Of a stretch of 64,000 nucleotides of DNA, positions 51,201-58,853 are shown piece by piece. Location of the stretch: positions 1,240,001-1,304,000 of the forward strand of contig NZ_CP107935.1 in assembly GCF_036038375.1 (NCBI RefSeq), given 5' to 3'. This DNA comes from Streptomyces sp. NBC_00414. GTDB lineage: Bacteria > Actinomycetota > Actinomycetes > Streptomycetales > Streptomycetaceae. Position 1 is the first letter of the stretch; every line of letters starts with the position of its first letter. The notes below the pieces were generated by a model. The model did no database searches. It was not told the DNA's origin and was given only the letters and a program-made list of their open reading frames with translations. The translations under genes were made by a program, and so were the position numbers.

Positions 51201-51263
51201 GAGGCGGTGGCGATCGCGTACCGGGAGGGGCTGGTGCAGGCGGAGCCGTCCGCTTCCGGCTGA
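48252..51263 (+). CDS. LAL-type LuxR-family transcriptional regulator
   Basis: 1003 residues, the large ATP-binding LuxR size. AAA/STAND-type ATPase at the N-terminus: VLVAGDAGVGKTR Walker A (about 43-51), LLLVLEDLHWADQSS Walker B, FASYRADDLHRRHPL. A long TPR-like helical middle follows. C-terminal LuxR HTH about 935-1000 (LTARENDVLLLLARGRTNRQ, GKTASVHVSNILAKLGAAS). Such regulators activate antibiotic clusters or sugar genes in response to an inducer. No biosynthetic cluster adjoins it. GTG start. Confidence 0.93.
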   Translation: MSTTAATTPFIGPFIGREDELARLTLVLDRARAGEARAVLVAGDAGVGKTRVLAEAAGHAEEADTTVVTGHCVDLGDVGLPYLPFTEILGVLAGDERFSGALAAHPVVDRLIGGGDDGAREAGGRPQLFEGMAALLAELTGIAPLLLVLEDLHWADQSSRDLLRFLLSRGILRGGGSSGGSPGQRLAVFASYRADDLHRRHPLRPLLAELVRLPAVERLELRPMPDGEMARLVRSQRTDPVPDATIRRIVERAEGNAFYAEELLAATSESAPGAASAVPSGLADVLLIRFEQLPPTAQQVLRTAAVAGRRVEHDLLRDTVQLPEEELESALREAVGRQLLVSGGDSGGDSTYSFRHALIREAVYADLLPGERVRLHRSFAQVLAARGLSAEYAAERAHHSRESHDLPDALAASLEAADHAARVRAPAEELRHLEAALDLWSAVPADARPDGFDTVTLTLRASAAAAHAGETHRAVSLTRAALARMGSDEDSELAARVRYTLAGNLMRIDSLTAAFTYSSEALAMIPADPPSRTWVWAASTHVMAARYVGDDETARRVARRALGIAEELDIPDARADLMISLVGLEGAGRTTQEGRARLREAREVARRAGNTSIEMRALFNLSIGAYESGDLDECLTWLSDGLDRAGRAGLLASPYPLEMRYLRSLVLYSLGQWDECVRAAESDAERLPAAGGYAIGPALSVALARGDLGVADRARSLLDGPFDWMATLVAGILLTDAAVLRHDPEGAVEQVRTTVAALVDDSCTAPDVVVRLAALALAPVADAAVTARLAGDEEGVRRWSEIGTELVGMARVTAAEGEDGSPQGPEGRAWLARAEAEWSRGGAEPDPLARETTEAWERAVEAFGYGDVYEQARCRLRFAEALVASGRREEAAGQARAARDTAVRLGAVPLREDVERLIRRARLAGTPATEGVPALTARENDVLLLLARGRTNRQIGEELFISGKTASVHVSNILAKLGAASRTEAVAIAYREGLVQAEPSASG

Positions 51264-51282
51264 CCGGTGAGCGGGCCGGTGC

Positions 51283-51318
51283 CCGGACCGATGACCGGAC
51301 CGATGGCCGGACCGGTGG
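51283..51318. repeat. Three 12-bp repeats CCGGACCGATG(A/G)
   Basis: Exact tandem units at 51283, 51295 and 51307 (the third with GGTGG) right after the LAL gene. Confidence 0.6.
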
Positions 51319-51462
51319 GTCGCCCCGGCCGCGGGGTGCGGGGTGCGCCGGATGGCGGTGTGATGGAGGCGGGCTCACGCGGGGCCCAGTCACCGTTTGT
51401 GTGCGGAGCAACCGGTTACACGAGCAGGTGGCGCGCATTCTCACAAGCAAAGGTGGCTGTTC

Positions 51463-51816
51463 ATGACGTCCGGCACGCATCTCGCACTGACGCTCACTCT
51501 CACCGGCGGCACGGCCGCCGACGCGCGGGCCGTCGTCCACTCGCTCGAACCCGCCTTCGGATCGCCGGACACCATGCCCAGCGACTCGGACGCCACCGTC
51601 TACACGGCGACCTTCGACAACAACCCGCCGGCCGACGGCGGCGGGAAGCCGTCCGACTCCGCCGAGCTCTCCACGTCCGTCACCGTCACCCTGCAGGGCA
51701 GCCCGGAGGCGGTGCGCAAGGCCGACGAGTCCATCTCGGCGGCCTTCAACGTCCACGAGGAGGGTGCGGCCTCGGGCGACCAGGAGCAGGAGCGGGAGCT
51801 GCGTCTCGAACCGTAG
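51463..51816 (+). CDS. Small hypothetical protein
   Basis: 117 residues, unrecognised. First half looks like a small alpha/beta unit (HLALTLTLTGGTAADARAVV, SLEPAFGS) and later STSVTVTLQGSPEAVRKADE, SISAAFNVHEEG, suggesting two beta-alpha-beta repeats; the C-tail is acidic (SGDQEQERELRLEP). No signal or metal motif. Start ATG after AAAGGTGG. Convergent with a DUF6624-like gene. Confidence 0.65.
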   Translation: MTSGTHLALTLTLTGGTAADARAVVHSLEPAFGSPDTMPSDSDATVYTATFDNNPPADGGGKPSDSAELSTSVTVTLQGSPEAVRKADESISAAFNVHEEGAASGDQEQERELRLEP

Positions 51817-51884
51817 GCCGCCGCCGCAGAGCCCGTACGTGCCGGTGGCCCGCGGCGCCGTCTCACCCGTCGGGCCCAACGGTC

Positions 51885-52787
51885 TCACCCGCTGAGGCGC
51901 AGAGTCCGCATCTGTTCGTCGAGGGGCGCGAGACCGACATCGCGACGCCGCTCGTCGACCGTCTCCGGCCTGCGGACCGGGTACGGGTGGAAGGTCGTGG
52001 GGTCGATACGGGTCCCGTAGAACTGCGGCTGGCCCAGTTCCACGGCGCAGTGGTCGGCGATGTACGCGTGATGCGGCGCCGGACAGCGTCCGTCCGCGAC
52101 GGCCTGGGCTATCAGGTCGCGGCACGTGAGCTGGAAGTCGAGATCCGGGGCGTGCAGCAGGATCATCAGGGCCGCCGTCGAGGCGGGCGCGCCGACCAGG
52201 TCGGCGGTCGGCCAGGCATGGCGCCGGACGATCGTCCTGAGCGCCTCGGCGTTGCCCTCGCGGCACTTCGCGAGGCGGTGCCGCGCGGTCGGCGTGGGAC
52301 TGCGGTGCGCCTCCCCCATCGCCCGGTGGTCCTCCTCCACCCGGCGGACCAGTTCGCGGGCGAGGGCCGCCGCGAGCGCCGGAAGCACGGCCGGGTGGCT
52401 CTCCCGCACTTCGTCGTGGGCGAGCCCCGTACGGTTCTGGCCGGTCGTCGCGTCGGACGCGTATCCCCTGTGCATCTCCCCCACCCCGCTGTGGGCCTCT
52501 TCCGCCCCGTACGGCGAATCCGTCCCGTACGCCTCGCCCGTCCCGCGCGCCGAATCCGTCCCGTGCGCCGCGCCAGTCCCGGACGCCGAATCCGTCCCGC
52601 ACGGCGAATCGGCCCCGGACGGCGAATCCGTCCCGCACGGCGAGTGGCCGGCCCGGTCTCCGGGAGCCGTGTCGCCCGCGCGCGCCGTGGCCGTGCGCCG
52701 GTCCTGATCGACGCGCGCGAGGCCCGCGCCCCCGTCCCCTCGCGGCGCAGCGGACGCGAGGCGGGACGGGATGCGGGGACCGGTCAT
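51885..52787 (-). CDS. DUF6624-like protein with Gly/Thr/Asp/Ser-rich N-terminal region
   Basis: 300 residues. The first 110 are low-complexity, with degenerate repeats GTDSPSGADSPCGTDSASG continuing to GTGEAYGTDSPYG. From about 125 to 300 comes a domain resembling DUF6624 in my memory: LPALAAALARELVRRVEEDH, LRTIVRRHAWPTADLVG, LILLHAPDLDFQLTCRDLI-like core, HHAYIADHCAVELGQPQFYG, TRIDPTTFHPYPV. Function unknown; relatives are small stand-alone proteins. ATG overlaps the stop of the RsbW-like ATPase gene (ATGA), so both are co-translated and may work together. Cytosolic. Confidence 0.75.
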   Translation of the reverse strand: MTGPRIPSRLASAAPRGDGGAGLARVDQDRRTATARAGDTAPGDRAGHSPCGTDSPSGADSPCGTDSASGTGAAHGTDSARGTGEAYGTDSPYGAEEAHSGVGEMHRGYASDATTGQNRTGLAHDEVRESHPAVLPALAAALARELVRRVEEDHRAMGEAHRSPTPTARHRLAKCREGNAEALRTIVRRHAWPTADLVGAPASTAALMILLHAPDLDFQLTCRDLIAQAVADGRCPAPHHAYIADHCAVELGQPQFYGTRIDPTTFHPYPVRRPETVDERRRDVGLAPLDEQMRTLRLSG

Positions 52788-53344
52788 GGCACCTGCCGAA
52801 TGTGCAACGAGAACCACACCCGCTTTCCGGTCTCACCGGGCTCGGCGGGTGCGATGCCCCAGTCGTCCGTCAGCGCGGCCACGATGGCGAGCCCGCGCCC
52901 CGACTCGTCGGAGATGCCCGCCGTGCGGTGGTACGGCAGATCGGTCGAGCGGTCGGCGACCGTGACACGTACCTCGTGGTCGCTGCACTCGACCATGACC
53001 GTGACCGTGTCGCCGCGGTGCGGACTGCCGTGTCTGACGGCGTTGGCGAACAACTCGTCCGTGGCGAGCACGGCGTTGTCCAGCAGGTCGGCGGGGAGCT
53101 GACGGCCCGACAGCTCTTCGACGACCATGCGGCGCACGCCGGAGGCGCGTGACGGCTGCGCGGCCACCACCGCGCGAAGCCCGCGCGGCGGATTCACCAC
53201 GGCGGGGCGGCCCGGGGCCGCGGGGGCGACGGCCACGGTCCGGACGCTCTCGCCGATTCGCGTCCCGGCGGTGGGCGCGTCGAGGTCCGCGTCGTGCGGC
53301 AGTGAGGGTGACGGCCGGTGGTGGTGCGCACGGGATGCCGTCAT
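52784..53344 (-). CDS. RsbW-like anti-sigma ATPase (HATPase_c_2)
   Basis: 186 residues. About 70 low-complexity residues precede a GHKL ATPase domain: LLDNAVLATDELFANAVRHG (N box), VRVTVADRSTDLPYHR, SDESGRGLAIVAALTDDWG (G boxes), then KRVWFSLHI. Single-domain proteins of this type are serine kinases/anti-sigma factors paired with STAS antagonists; dozens occur in Streptomyces. No STAS or sigma gene is adjacent. The 4-nt overlap with the DUF6624-like gene suggests that protein is a partner. Start ATG after GAAGGAGGCACG. Confidence 0.88.
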   Translation of the reverse strand: MTASRAHHHRPSPSLPHDADLDAPTAGTRIGESVRTVAVAPAAPGRPAVVNPPRGLRAVVAAQPSRASGVRRMVVEELSGRQLPADLLDNAVLATDELFANAVRHGSPHRGDTVTVMVECSDHEVRVTVADRSTDLPYHRTAGISDESGRGLAIVAALTDDWGIAPAEPGETGKRVWFSLHIRQVP

Positions 53345-53476
53345 CGTGCCTCCTTCGTCTGCAGCACGGGTGGGGGAGGTTCCGGTGGCTGCCCGTGCAG
53401 CCAACCCTCCGGACGGGTGGGGCGACCAGGGGGTGAAGGGGTTGTCCGGTTGCAGCCGCGTAGTGACGCGGCGGGT

Positions 53477-54322
53477 ATGTTCGATCAGGTGACTGAAGTG
53501 AGTGAAGGCCGGGCCCTCGACCACGCGCAGGGTGTCCTCGGCCGGCCCGGTGTGAGCGGCAAGCGCGTCCTGGTCACCGGCGGCACACGCGGACTCGGCG
53601 AGCAGATCGTGCGCCTGCTGGCAGGCGCAGGCGCCCAGGTGGCGACGTGCGCGCGCACCGCGGGGGATCTTGAGTCGCTGCGGAGATCGCTGGCCGCCCG
53701 GAACCCCGGACAGCTGTTCACGCAGGCTCTGGACGTCACCGAACCCGAGCGTCTGGAAAGCTTCGTCGCCGCCTCGGCGAAACGTTTCAGCGGCCTCGAC
53801 GGGGTGGTGGCGTCGGTCGGTGGTTCTCGCGGGCGAAGCCTCGAGCTGGCGGACGCCGAGGACTGGGCCGCGACCTGGGAGCTGAACGTGGGACACACCG
53901 CGCGGCTGGTACGGGCCGCAGTCCCGCATCTGCGGGCGGCCGGCGGCGGCTCGGTGGTGGTCATCTCGTCGATCTCCGGCTGGAAGCCGGGCCCCAACGC
54001 GCAGTACGGCAGCGCGAAGTCCGCCCAGATCCATCTGGCCGCCTCGCTGGCCCGCGAACTCGGTCCCGACGGGATCCGCGTGAACGCCGTCTCGCCGGGT
54101 TCGATGCTCATTCCGGGCCGCCGCTGGGACCGGATGCGCTCGGAGGACCCCGAGGCCTTCGCCGCCTTCGCGCGGGCGGAGCTGCCGGGCGGCGGGCCGG
54201 TCGCGCCGCACGAGGTGGCGCGGGTGGTGGCGTTCCTGCTGTCCGACTGGTCGAGCGGGATCTCCGGGGCCAACCTGCCCGTGGACCGCGCCCAGAACGC
54301 GCCTTCCCCGGACGGCTACTGA
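53477..54322 (+). CDS. SDR-family oxidoreductase
   Basis: 281 residues. Rossmann motif VLVTGGTRGLGEQIVRLLAG (TGxxxGxG), NAG-equivalent VVASVGGSRG (unusual, Ser-Val-Gly-Gly), catalytic Ser in VVISSISGWKPG and the YGSAKSAQ Tyr-Lys pair, then VNAVSPGSML. A 26-residue N-extension precedes the first strand. NAD(P)-dependent alcohol/ketone oxidoreductase of unknown substrate, 3-oxoacyl-ACP-reductase-like. The NNAG motif being replaced by VASVGG is a mild oddity. ATG 53477 chosen; GTG 53489 possible. Confidence 0.9.
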   Translation: MFDQVTEVSEGRALDHAQGVLGRPGVSGKRVLVTGGTRGLGEQIVRLLAGAGAQVATCARTAGDLESLRRSLAARNPGQLFTQALDVTEPERLESFVAASAKRFSGLDGVVASVGGSRGRSLELADAEDWAATWELNVGHTARLVRAAVPHLRAAGGGSVVVISSISGWKPGPNAQYGSAKSAQIHLAASLARELGPDGIRVNAVSPGSMLIPGRRWDRMRSEDPEAFAAFARAELPGGGPVAPHEVARVVAFLLSDWSSGISGANLPVDRAQNAPSPDGY

Positions 54323-54351
54323 GCCGACACGAGAGTGCGGGGGCGGGGCGA

Positions 54352-54370
54352 CCAGGCCCGCCGGGCCTGG
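54352..54370. terminator. Hairpin between convergent SDR and TPR-regulator genes
   Basis: CCAGGCCC-GCC-GGGCCTGG, 8-bp stem. Confidence 0.5.
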
Positions 54371-54396
54371 GGCGGTGGCGGCCGGGCCGGCCTTCG

Positions 54397-55809
54397 TCAT
54401 GCCGCCGCCCCCAGCACGGGGCGGGACTTGTACTCGAACTCCTGGACCAGCGGCTCATGGCGGCTGGGGGCCAGCCGGTCACGGAAGTCACGCAGCGCCT
54501 GGATGGACCGCTCGCTGTGCACCGACGCGAGCGTGCCCAGGGCTTCGGTCGCGCTGCCGATGGCCTCGTCGAGCCGGTTCTGCTGCAACTGCGCGGTCGC
54601 CAGCACGGAACGGCTGATGGCCTGTCGCCTGCGCCGCTCCGCGTTCGCGGCGACCGACTCCTCCGCCGTGCGCTCCGCCTGCGCGGCCAGGCCGAGATCC
54701 CTGAAGCACAGAGCGGATTCGGCCTGCAGATAGTGGTGGTCGAGGAACCGGACCCAGACGGACTCCTGCGCCGCTCCCCGGCTCGTGTCCAGCTGCCGCT
54801 CCGCCAGACGCAGGGCCTCGGTCGTCTCACCCGCGCGGTTCTGTGCCGCGTGGCCGCGCGCCGCCATGGCGTACAGCCGCATCAGGCCGAGCGGGCTGCC
54901 CGAGTCCTTCGCGGTGGCGATGCCCGCCCTGGCCAGCGCCACCCCCTCGTCCGGGCGGCCGAGGCTGGTGGCCAGATGGGAGAGGCCGGCCAGGATCTGC
55001 CCGCCCAGCACCCGGTCCCGGCCCTCCGCGCAGAGCCGCAGCGCCTGGGTCATGTAGCGCTGCGCCAGCCCGTACTCCCCCGCGTCGTACGAACTCCAGC
55101 CCGCCATCGCGGCGAGCCGGGCCGCGGCGGCGAACAGCAGTCGCTGCCGGTGCGGGGGTGTGCCACGGCGCTGCAGCATGGGGACGACCTCCGTGCACAG
55201 GTAGTGCACGATGCTGGTGCGCACTCCGCCGCCGCCGAAGTGGTTGTCCATCTGGTCGAACATGCCGATCATGGCGTGCACCTGCTCGACCGGGCCGCCG
55301 TCGGTCACCGGGCCGAGACGGGCGGCCTCCGGGGTCTCGACCAGCCAGAGCAGCCACTCCCGCTGAGGGCCCATCAGGGCGCCCGCGACGAAGGGGACCG
55401 TACCGAGGAGGCTACGGCGGGAGATGTCCGTGGAACCGAGTTCGGCCAGGGTGTGCAAGGTGTCCGCCAGGTCCTCGCGGTAGACGAGTGCCCTGCCCGC
55501 CACCGGACGCTGCTGCTCGGGCAGGAAACCGAGGTCCGTGGGCGAGACGGGCAGGCCGAGTCGCTCGGACAGGACGGCGGCGATCAACTCCGGTGTGCCC
55601 GCCCGCGGTTGCTGTCCGTTCAGCCAGCGGGTGACCGACGCCTTGTCGTAGTTGGAGGCCGTGCCCTGCCGGCGCCCCAGTTCGTTGACGCGAAGGGCGA
55701 GCGAGGCGTACGAGCAACCGGCGTCCCTGATGGCCACCGCCAGCGCCTTGTTGGCCCCGGCGGGGTTTCTGCCCGGGTTCCTCGGTTGTCCGTCGCTCAC
55801 GGTGGCCAT
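54397..55809 (-). CDS. XRE-like regulator with TPR region
   Basis: 470 residues. The first about 100 carry an HTH-like region (ASLALRVNELGRRQG, DKASVTRWLNGQQPRAGTPE) as in Streptomyces TPR-type developmental regulators. After SRRSLLGTVPFVAGALMG the remaining 330 are helical TPR-like repeats (AARLAAMAGWSSYDAGEYGL, QILAGLSHLATSLGRPDEG, YAMAARGHAAQNRAGETTEA, ERTAEESVAANAERRR). Architecture is like NsdA-type regulators of sporulation and antibiotic production; orthology is not claimed. Divergent from the DUF5753 regulator. A GTG at 55800 is another possible start. Confidence 0.85.
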   Translation of the reverse strand: MATVSDGQPRNPGRNPAGANKALAVAIRDAGCSYASLALRVNELGRRQGTASNYDKASVTRWLNGQQPRAGTPELIAAVLSERLGLPVSPTDLGFLPEQQRPVAGRALVYREDLADTLHTLAELGSTDISRRSLLGTVPFVAGALMGPQREWLLWLVETPEAARLGPVTDGGPVEQVHAMIGMFDQMDNHFGGGGVRTSIVHYLCTEVVPMLQRRGTPPHRQRLLFAAAARLAAMAGWSSYDAGEYGLAQRYMTQALRLCAEGRDRVLGGQILAGLSHLATSLGRPDEGVALARAGIATAKDSGSPLGLMRLYAMAARGHAAQNRAGETTEALRLAERQLDTSRGAAQESVWVRFLDHHYLQAESALCFRDLGLAAQAERTAEESVAANAERRRRQAISRSVLATAQLQQNRLDEAIGSATEALGTLASVHSERSIQALRDFRDRLAPSRHEPLVQEFEYKSRPVLGAAA

Positions 55810-55958
55810 CCAGGTCTCGCATCTTGCCGCTTACGGGCTCACCCGACCCGTCGGCGTCAAGTGCGCGGCGGCCGAGCGCTGTTGTGCGCCGTAGCCGCCG
55901 GACTGTGCGACAGGTCACTCGGTCCCTATGATTGCGTACACACTCAACTCGCAACAAG

Positions 55959-55979
55959 CGTTCTGATAATTTCAGAACG
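55959..55979. promoter_or_regulatory. Inverted repeat CGTTCTGA-N5-TCAGAACG, candidate operator
   Basis: Perfect 8-bp arms around TAATT in the divergent promoter region, 75 bp before the DUF5753 regulator. Highest-quality palindrome in this gap; probably bound by one of the two flanking regulators. Confidence 0.55.
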
Positions 55980-56054
55980 ATCCGCACGGCTCTGTCTGTG
56001 TCAGCCCCGGCGTGGCACACTGCTGGCTGTGACGGCCGTTCCGGGAGGTAGGAC

Positions 56055-56921
56055 GTGAGCGACAACCGCTCCGGCGGCAGCGCGCCGACCGTCCTGCGGA
56101 TGGTCCTCGGAAAGCGGCTGCGGCACCTGCGGGAGCAGGCCGGGATCTCCTTCGAGGAGGCCGCCCGGGCCATCGAGGTCACGCCTTTGACGGTCCGCCG
56201 GATAGAGAAGGCCGAGGTCGGCCTCCGTATCCCCTACGTGCGGGAGCTGCTGCACACCTACGGTGTCCCGTCGTCGGAGGTGGACGACTTCCTCTCGATG
56301 GCCAGGGAGGCCAACCGGCCCGGGTGGTGGTACTCCTACCGCGACGTGCTGCCGGACTGGTTCAGCGCGTACGTCAGCCTGGAGAGCGAAGCCAGCGTCA
56401 TACGTCTCTACGAACCCCACTACGTGCCGGGCCTGTTGCAGACGCACGACTACGCGGCCGCGCTGATGCACGTCGGCTTCCCCAACGCGACCAAGGAGGA
56501 CATCGCCCGCCGCGTCGACCTGCGGCTGCGGCGCCAGGACCTGCTCGCCAAGTCCGACGCCCCGGCCGTCTGGGCCGTCCTCGACGAGACCGTGCTGCGC
56601 CGCCCGGTGGGCGGGGCCGAGGTGATGCGGTCCCAGATCGACCGCCTGGACGAGGCCCTGGACATGCCGAAGGTCCGGATCCAGATACTGCGCTTCTCGG
56701 TGGGCGCGCACCCCGGCGCGTTCGGCCCCTTCCACTACTTCCGCTTCGGTTTCTCAGAACTTCCCGACGTCGTCTACACCGAAAGCCTCGTCGGCTCGGT
56801 CTATGTCGACCAGTCCGCCGACGTCGTGACGTACCTCGAAGTGCTGGACCGGATGTCCGTGCAGGCGGAGCCGGTCGCCCGGACCAGGAGCATCCTGGGT
56901 GAACTGCGTAAGGAGTTGTGA
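56055..56921 (+). CDS. Helix-turn-helix/DUF5753 regulator (Scr1/WhiJ-like)
   Basis: 288 residues. XRE HTH about 15-70 (LGKRLRHLREQAGISFEEAA, VTPLTVRRIEKAEVG) followed by the DUF5753 region (YEPHYVPGLLQTHDYAAALM, WAVLDETVLRRPVGG, MRSQIDRLDEALDMPKVRIQ, GPFHYFRF). In Streptomyces these regulators pair with a small DUF397 protein, as here 3 nt downstream, in a toxin-antitoxin-like or developmental-switch arrangement (whiJ-type). GTG start with GGGAGGTAGGAC. The palindrome at 55959 is a possible binding site. Confidence 0.93.
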   Translation: MSDNRSGGSAPTVLRMVLGKRLRHLREQAGISFEEAARAIEVTPLTVRRIEKAEVGLRIPYVRELLHTYGVPSSEVDDFLSMAREANRPGWWYSYRDVLPDWFSAYVSLESEASVIRLYEPHYVPGLLQTHDYAAALMHVGFPNATKEDIARRVDLRLRRQDLLAKSDAPAVWAVLDETVLRRPVGGAEVMRSQIDRLDEALDMPKVRIQILRFSVGAHPGAFGPFHYFRFGFSELPDVVYTESLVGSVYVDQSADVVTYLEVLDRMSVQAEPVARTRSILGELRKEL

Positions 56922-56924
56922 GCC

Positions 56925-57170
56925 ATGACGTCCATGGACCCCATCTACAGCGGCATGCCCGCCGTCGAGCTGGGCACCGAGGGCTGGCACAAGCCCTGGA
57001 GCGGTACCAACGGCGGCAGTTGCGTCGAGGCGAAGCGGCTCCCCGACGGGAGCGTGGCCTTGCGCCAGTCCAGGGATCCGGACGGGCCCGCGCTCGTCTA
57101 CACCCGGGACGAGATGATCTCGTTCCTGGAGGGCGCGAAGTCCGGCCAGGCCGACTTCCTCGTCGCCTGA
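56925..57170 (+). CDS. DUF397 protein
   Basis: 81 residues. DUF397 hallmarks: WHKPWSGTNGGSCVEAKRL, VALRQSRDPDGPAL and YTRDEMISFLEGAKSGQADF. Partner of the preceding DUF5753 regulator (spacing 3 nt; ATG after TTGTGAGCC). Known pairs such as WhiJ/BldB-region proteins modulate the regulator's DNA binding. It may have a toxin-like effect when unpaired; that is from the family, not visible here. Cytosolic. Confidence 0.93.
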   Translation: MTSMDPIYSGMPAVELGTEGWHKPWSGTNGGSCVEAKRLPDGSVALRQSRDPDGPALVYTRDEMISFLEGAKSGQADFLVA

Positions 57171-57365
57171 GCCTCAACGCCCCCTCCGGCCCCTCCGGCC
57201 CCGTGTCAGGGGCTCCCGCTCGGACGCCCCCACCAGGGGGCGCGCCGGTTCGCCCGCACAAGCGTCCACCACTACGGCCGCACAACCGGACAACCCGCAC
57301 GCGCACTCCCGCCGTGCGGGCCACCCGGCCAGACTGAGGAAGTCCGCCGTCCTGGAGGGAGTGGT

Positions 57366-57899
57366 ATGCGCACACTCCATGAGGCCGTCGCCCAGTGCCG
57401 GACACTGGTCGTCGAGGGCCCCGACGACATCAGCAGGGCCGGGCTCCTCGCCGAGCTGGCCCGTGGCGGCTTCATGATCCGGCGCTCCCGGGGACACCTG
57501 CACCACTTGGACCCGACCCGTCCGTACCGCGAACTCCTGGCCGCTCCGGGCCTGTTGGCCGTCGACGGCGGCATCATCCACGAACTGGTCTACGGGCCAC
57601 TGCGCCGCGGGCACTCCCGGGTGACCTGGATCCAGGCCCTCGACTTCGCGGAGTCCGTGGCCGAACGGGACGGCGCCCTGCTCCACCTGACGGACTCGGG
57701 CCGTCCGACGGCCCCGGCACCCCTGGCGGACACAGAGAGCGCCGAGGCGGCCGACGCCTACGCCCGCGCGTTCCGCACCCTCGCCCAGCACGTACCCGTC
57801 GTCACCCTCGACACCGGCGGACCCGGCCCGCCCATCCGCGCACCCGACGCCACTGCCTGTCAACCGAGCCGATACAGACGGAAGTTGACGGTACGTTAG
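57366..57899 (+). CDS. Degenerate nucleotide-kinase-like protein
   Basis: 177 residues. RTLVVEGPDDISRAGLLAEL occupies the place of a thymidylate-kinase P-loop (consensus EGPDGAGKST), but the GK[ST] is replaced by ISRAG, so nucleotide binding is doubtful. Downstream, LLAVDGGIIHELVYGPLRRG with HSRVTW matches the dTMP-kinase-like segment DRxxxSEWVYGPxxRGxSR of phage and actinobacterial enzymes, with Arg replaced. The last 30 residues are basic. Probably a non-catalytic kinase relative. Start ATG preceded by GGAGGGAG. Lies between the DUF397 gene and a methyltransferase gene. Confidence 0.65.
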   Translation: MRTLHEAVAQCRTLVVEGPDDISRAGLLAELARGGFMIRRSRGHLHHLDPTRPYRELLAAPGLLAVDGGIIHELVYGPLRRGHSRVTWIQALDFAESVAERDGALLHLTDSGRPTAPAPLADTESAEAADAYARAFRTLAQHVPVVTLDTGGPGPPIRAPDATACQPSRYRRKLTVR

Positions 57900-57932
57900 T
57901 GACAGACCGGTGACGTACGGCAGGAGATCCCC

Positions 57933-58742
57933 ATGGCAGAAGGCCAGCACACTCCCGACCAGGACGCCTTGTCCAAGATCGACACCACGGTGCCGCACTC
58001 GGCCCGCATCTGGAACTACTGGATGGGCGGCAAGGACAACTACGAGGTCGACCGGGAGGCGGGGGACGCCTATCGCCGGATCGCCCCGAACATCGAGACG
58101 ATGGCCCGCGCCTCCCGCGGCTATCTGATCCGCACCGTGACGTTCGTCGCCGGTGAGCTGGGCATTCGCCAGTTCCTGGACATCGGCACCGGCCTGCCCA
58201 CGTACGACAACACCCACCAGGTCGCCCAGCGCGTGGCGCCCGAGGCCCGGATCGTCTACGTGGACAACGACCCGCTCGTGCTGAGGCACGCCCAGGCGCT
58301 GCTCACCAGCACACCCGAGGGTGTCACCGACTACATCGACTCGGATCTGCACGAGCCCGACAGGATCATCGAGGCCGCGAGCAAGATCCTCGACTTCGAC
58401 AAGCCCGTCGCGCTGATGCTGATGGGCATCCTGGGCCACATCCAGGACTACGACGAGGCCAGGTCGATAGCGCGCCGCCTCCAGGCCGCCCTGCCGTCGG
58501 GCAGCTACTTCGTGCACTACGACAGCACCGACACCGACGCCGAACTGAAGCGGGCGCAGGAGGGTTACGACGACACCGGCGCCGTCCCGTACGTGCTGCG
58601 CAGCCCGCGGCAGGTCGCCGCGTACTACGAGGGCCTGGAGCTGCTGGAGCCCGGCATCGTCTCCTGTCCGCTGTGGCGTCCCGAGCCGGGCCCCGATCCG
58701 CAGCCGACGGACGTGTACGGAGGCGTCGCCCGCAAGCCCTGA
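57933..58742 (+). CDS. SAM-dependent methyltransferase (SAV2177/DUF574 type)
   Basis: 269 residues of the actinobacterial Methyltransf_19-like family. It begins with the conserved VPHSARIWNYWMGGKDNYEV, then FLDIGTGLPTYDNTHQVAQR as SAM site, IVYVDNDPLVLRHAQALL (acidic end of strand 2), HEPDRIIEAASKILDFDKPV and ALMLMGILGHIQD. Substrates are unknown for nearly all members; Streptomyces genomes carry many copies. ATG after CAGGAGATCCCC. It follows the kinase-like gene by 33 bp, probably one transcript. Confidence 0.92.
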   Translation: MAEGQHTPDQDALSKIDTTVPHSARIWNYWMGGKDNYEVDREAGDAYRRIAPNIETMARASRGYLIRTVTFVAGELGIRQFLDIGTGLPTYDNTHQVAQRVAPEARIVYVDNDPLVLRHAQALLTSTPEGVTDYIDSDLHEPDRIIEAASKILDFDKPVALMLMGILGHIQDYDEARSIARRLQAALPSGSYFVHYDSTDTDAELKRAQEGYDDTGAVPYVLRSPRQVAAYYEGLELLEPGIVSCPLWRPEPGPDPQPTDVYGGVARKP

Positions 58743-58763
58743 CACCCCCCGTCGGTGTCAGGG
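58737..58763. terminator. Hairpin overlapping methyltransferase stop
   Basis: CCCTGACACC-N7-GGTGTCAGGG, a perfect 10-bp stem that includes the TGA stop codon. Confidence 0.75.
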
Positions 58764-58853
58764 CCCGTCTGCGGGCGGCCGGTCCGGCCCCCGGTCCGGT
58801 CGGTCCGGCCGATGGGTCCCGTGCGGCCGGACCGGTCACGTTCGACCGGCGGA

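Noticed and set aside
48252..58742. Secondary-metabolite gene cluster
   Set aside because: LAL regulator, SDR and methyltransferase occur, but no PKS, NRPS, terpene or RiPP core enzyme is present.
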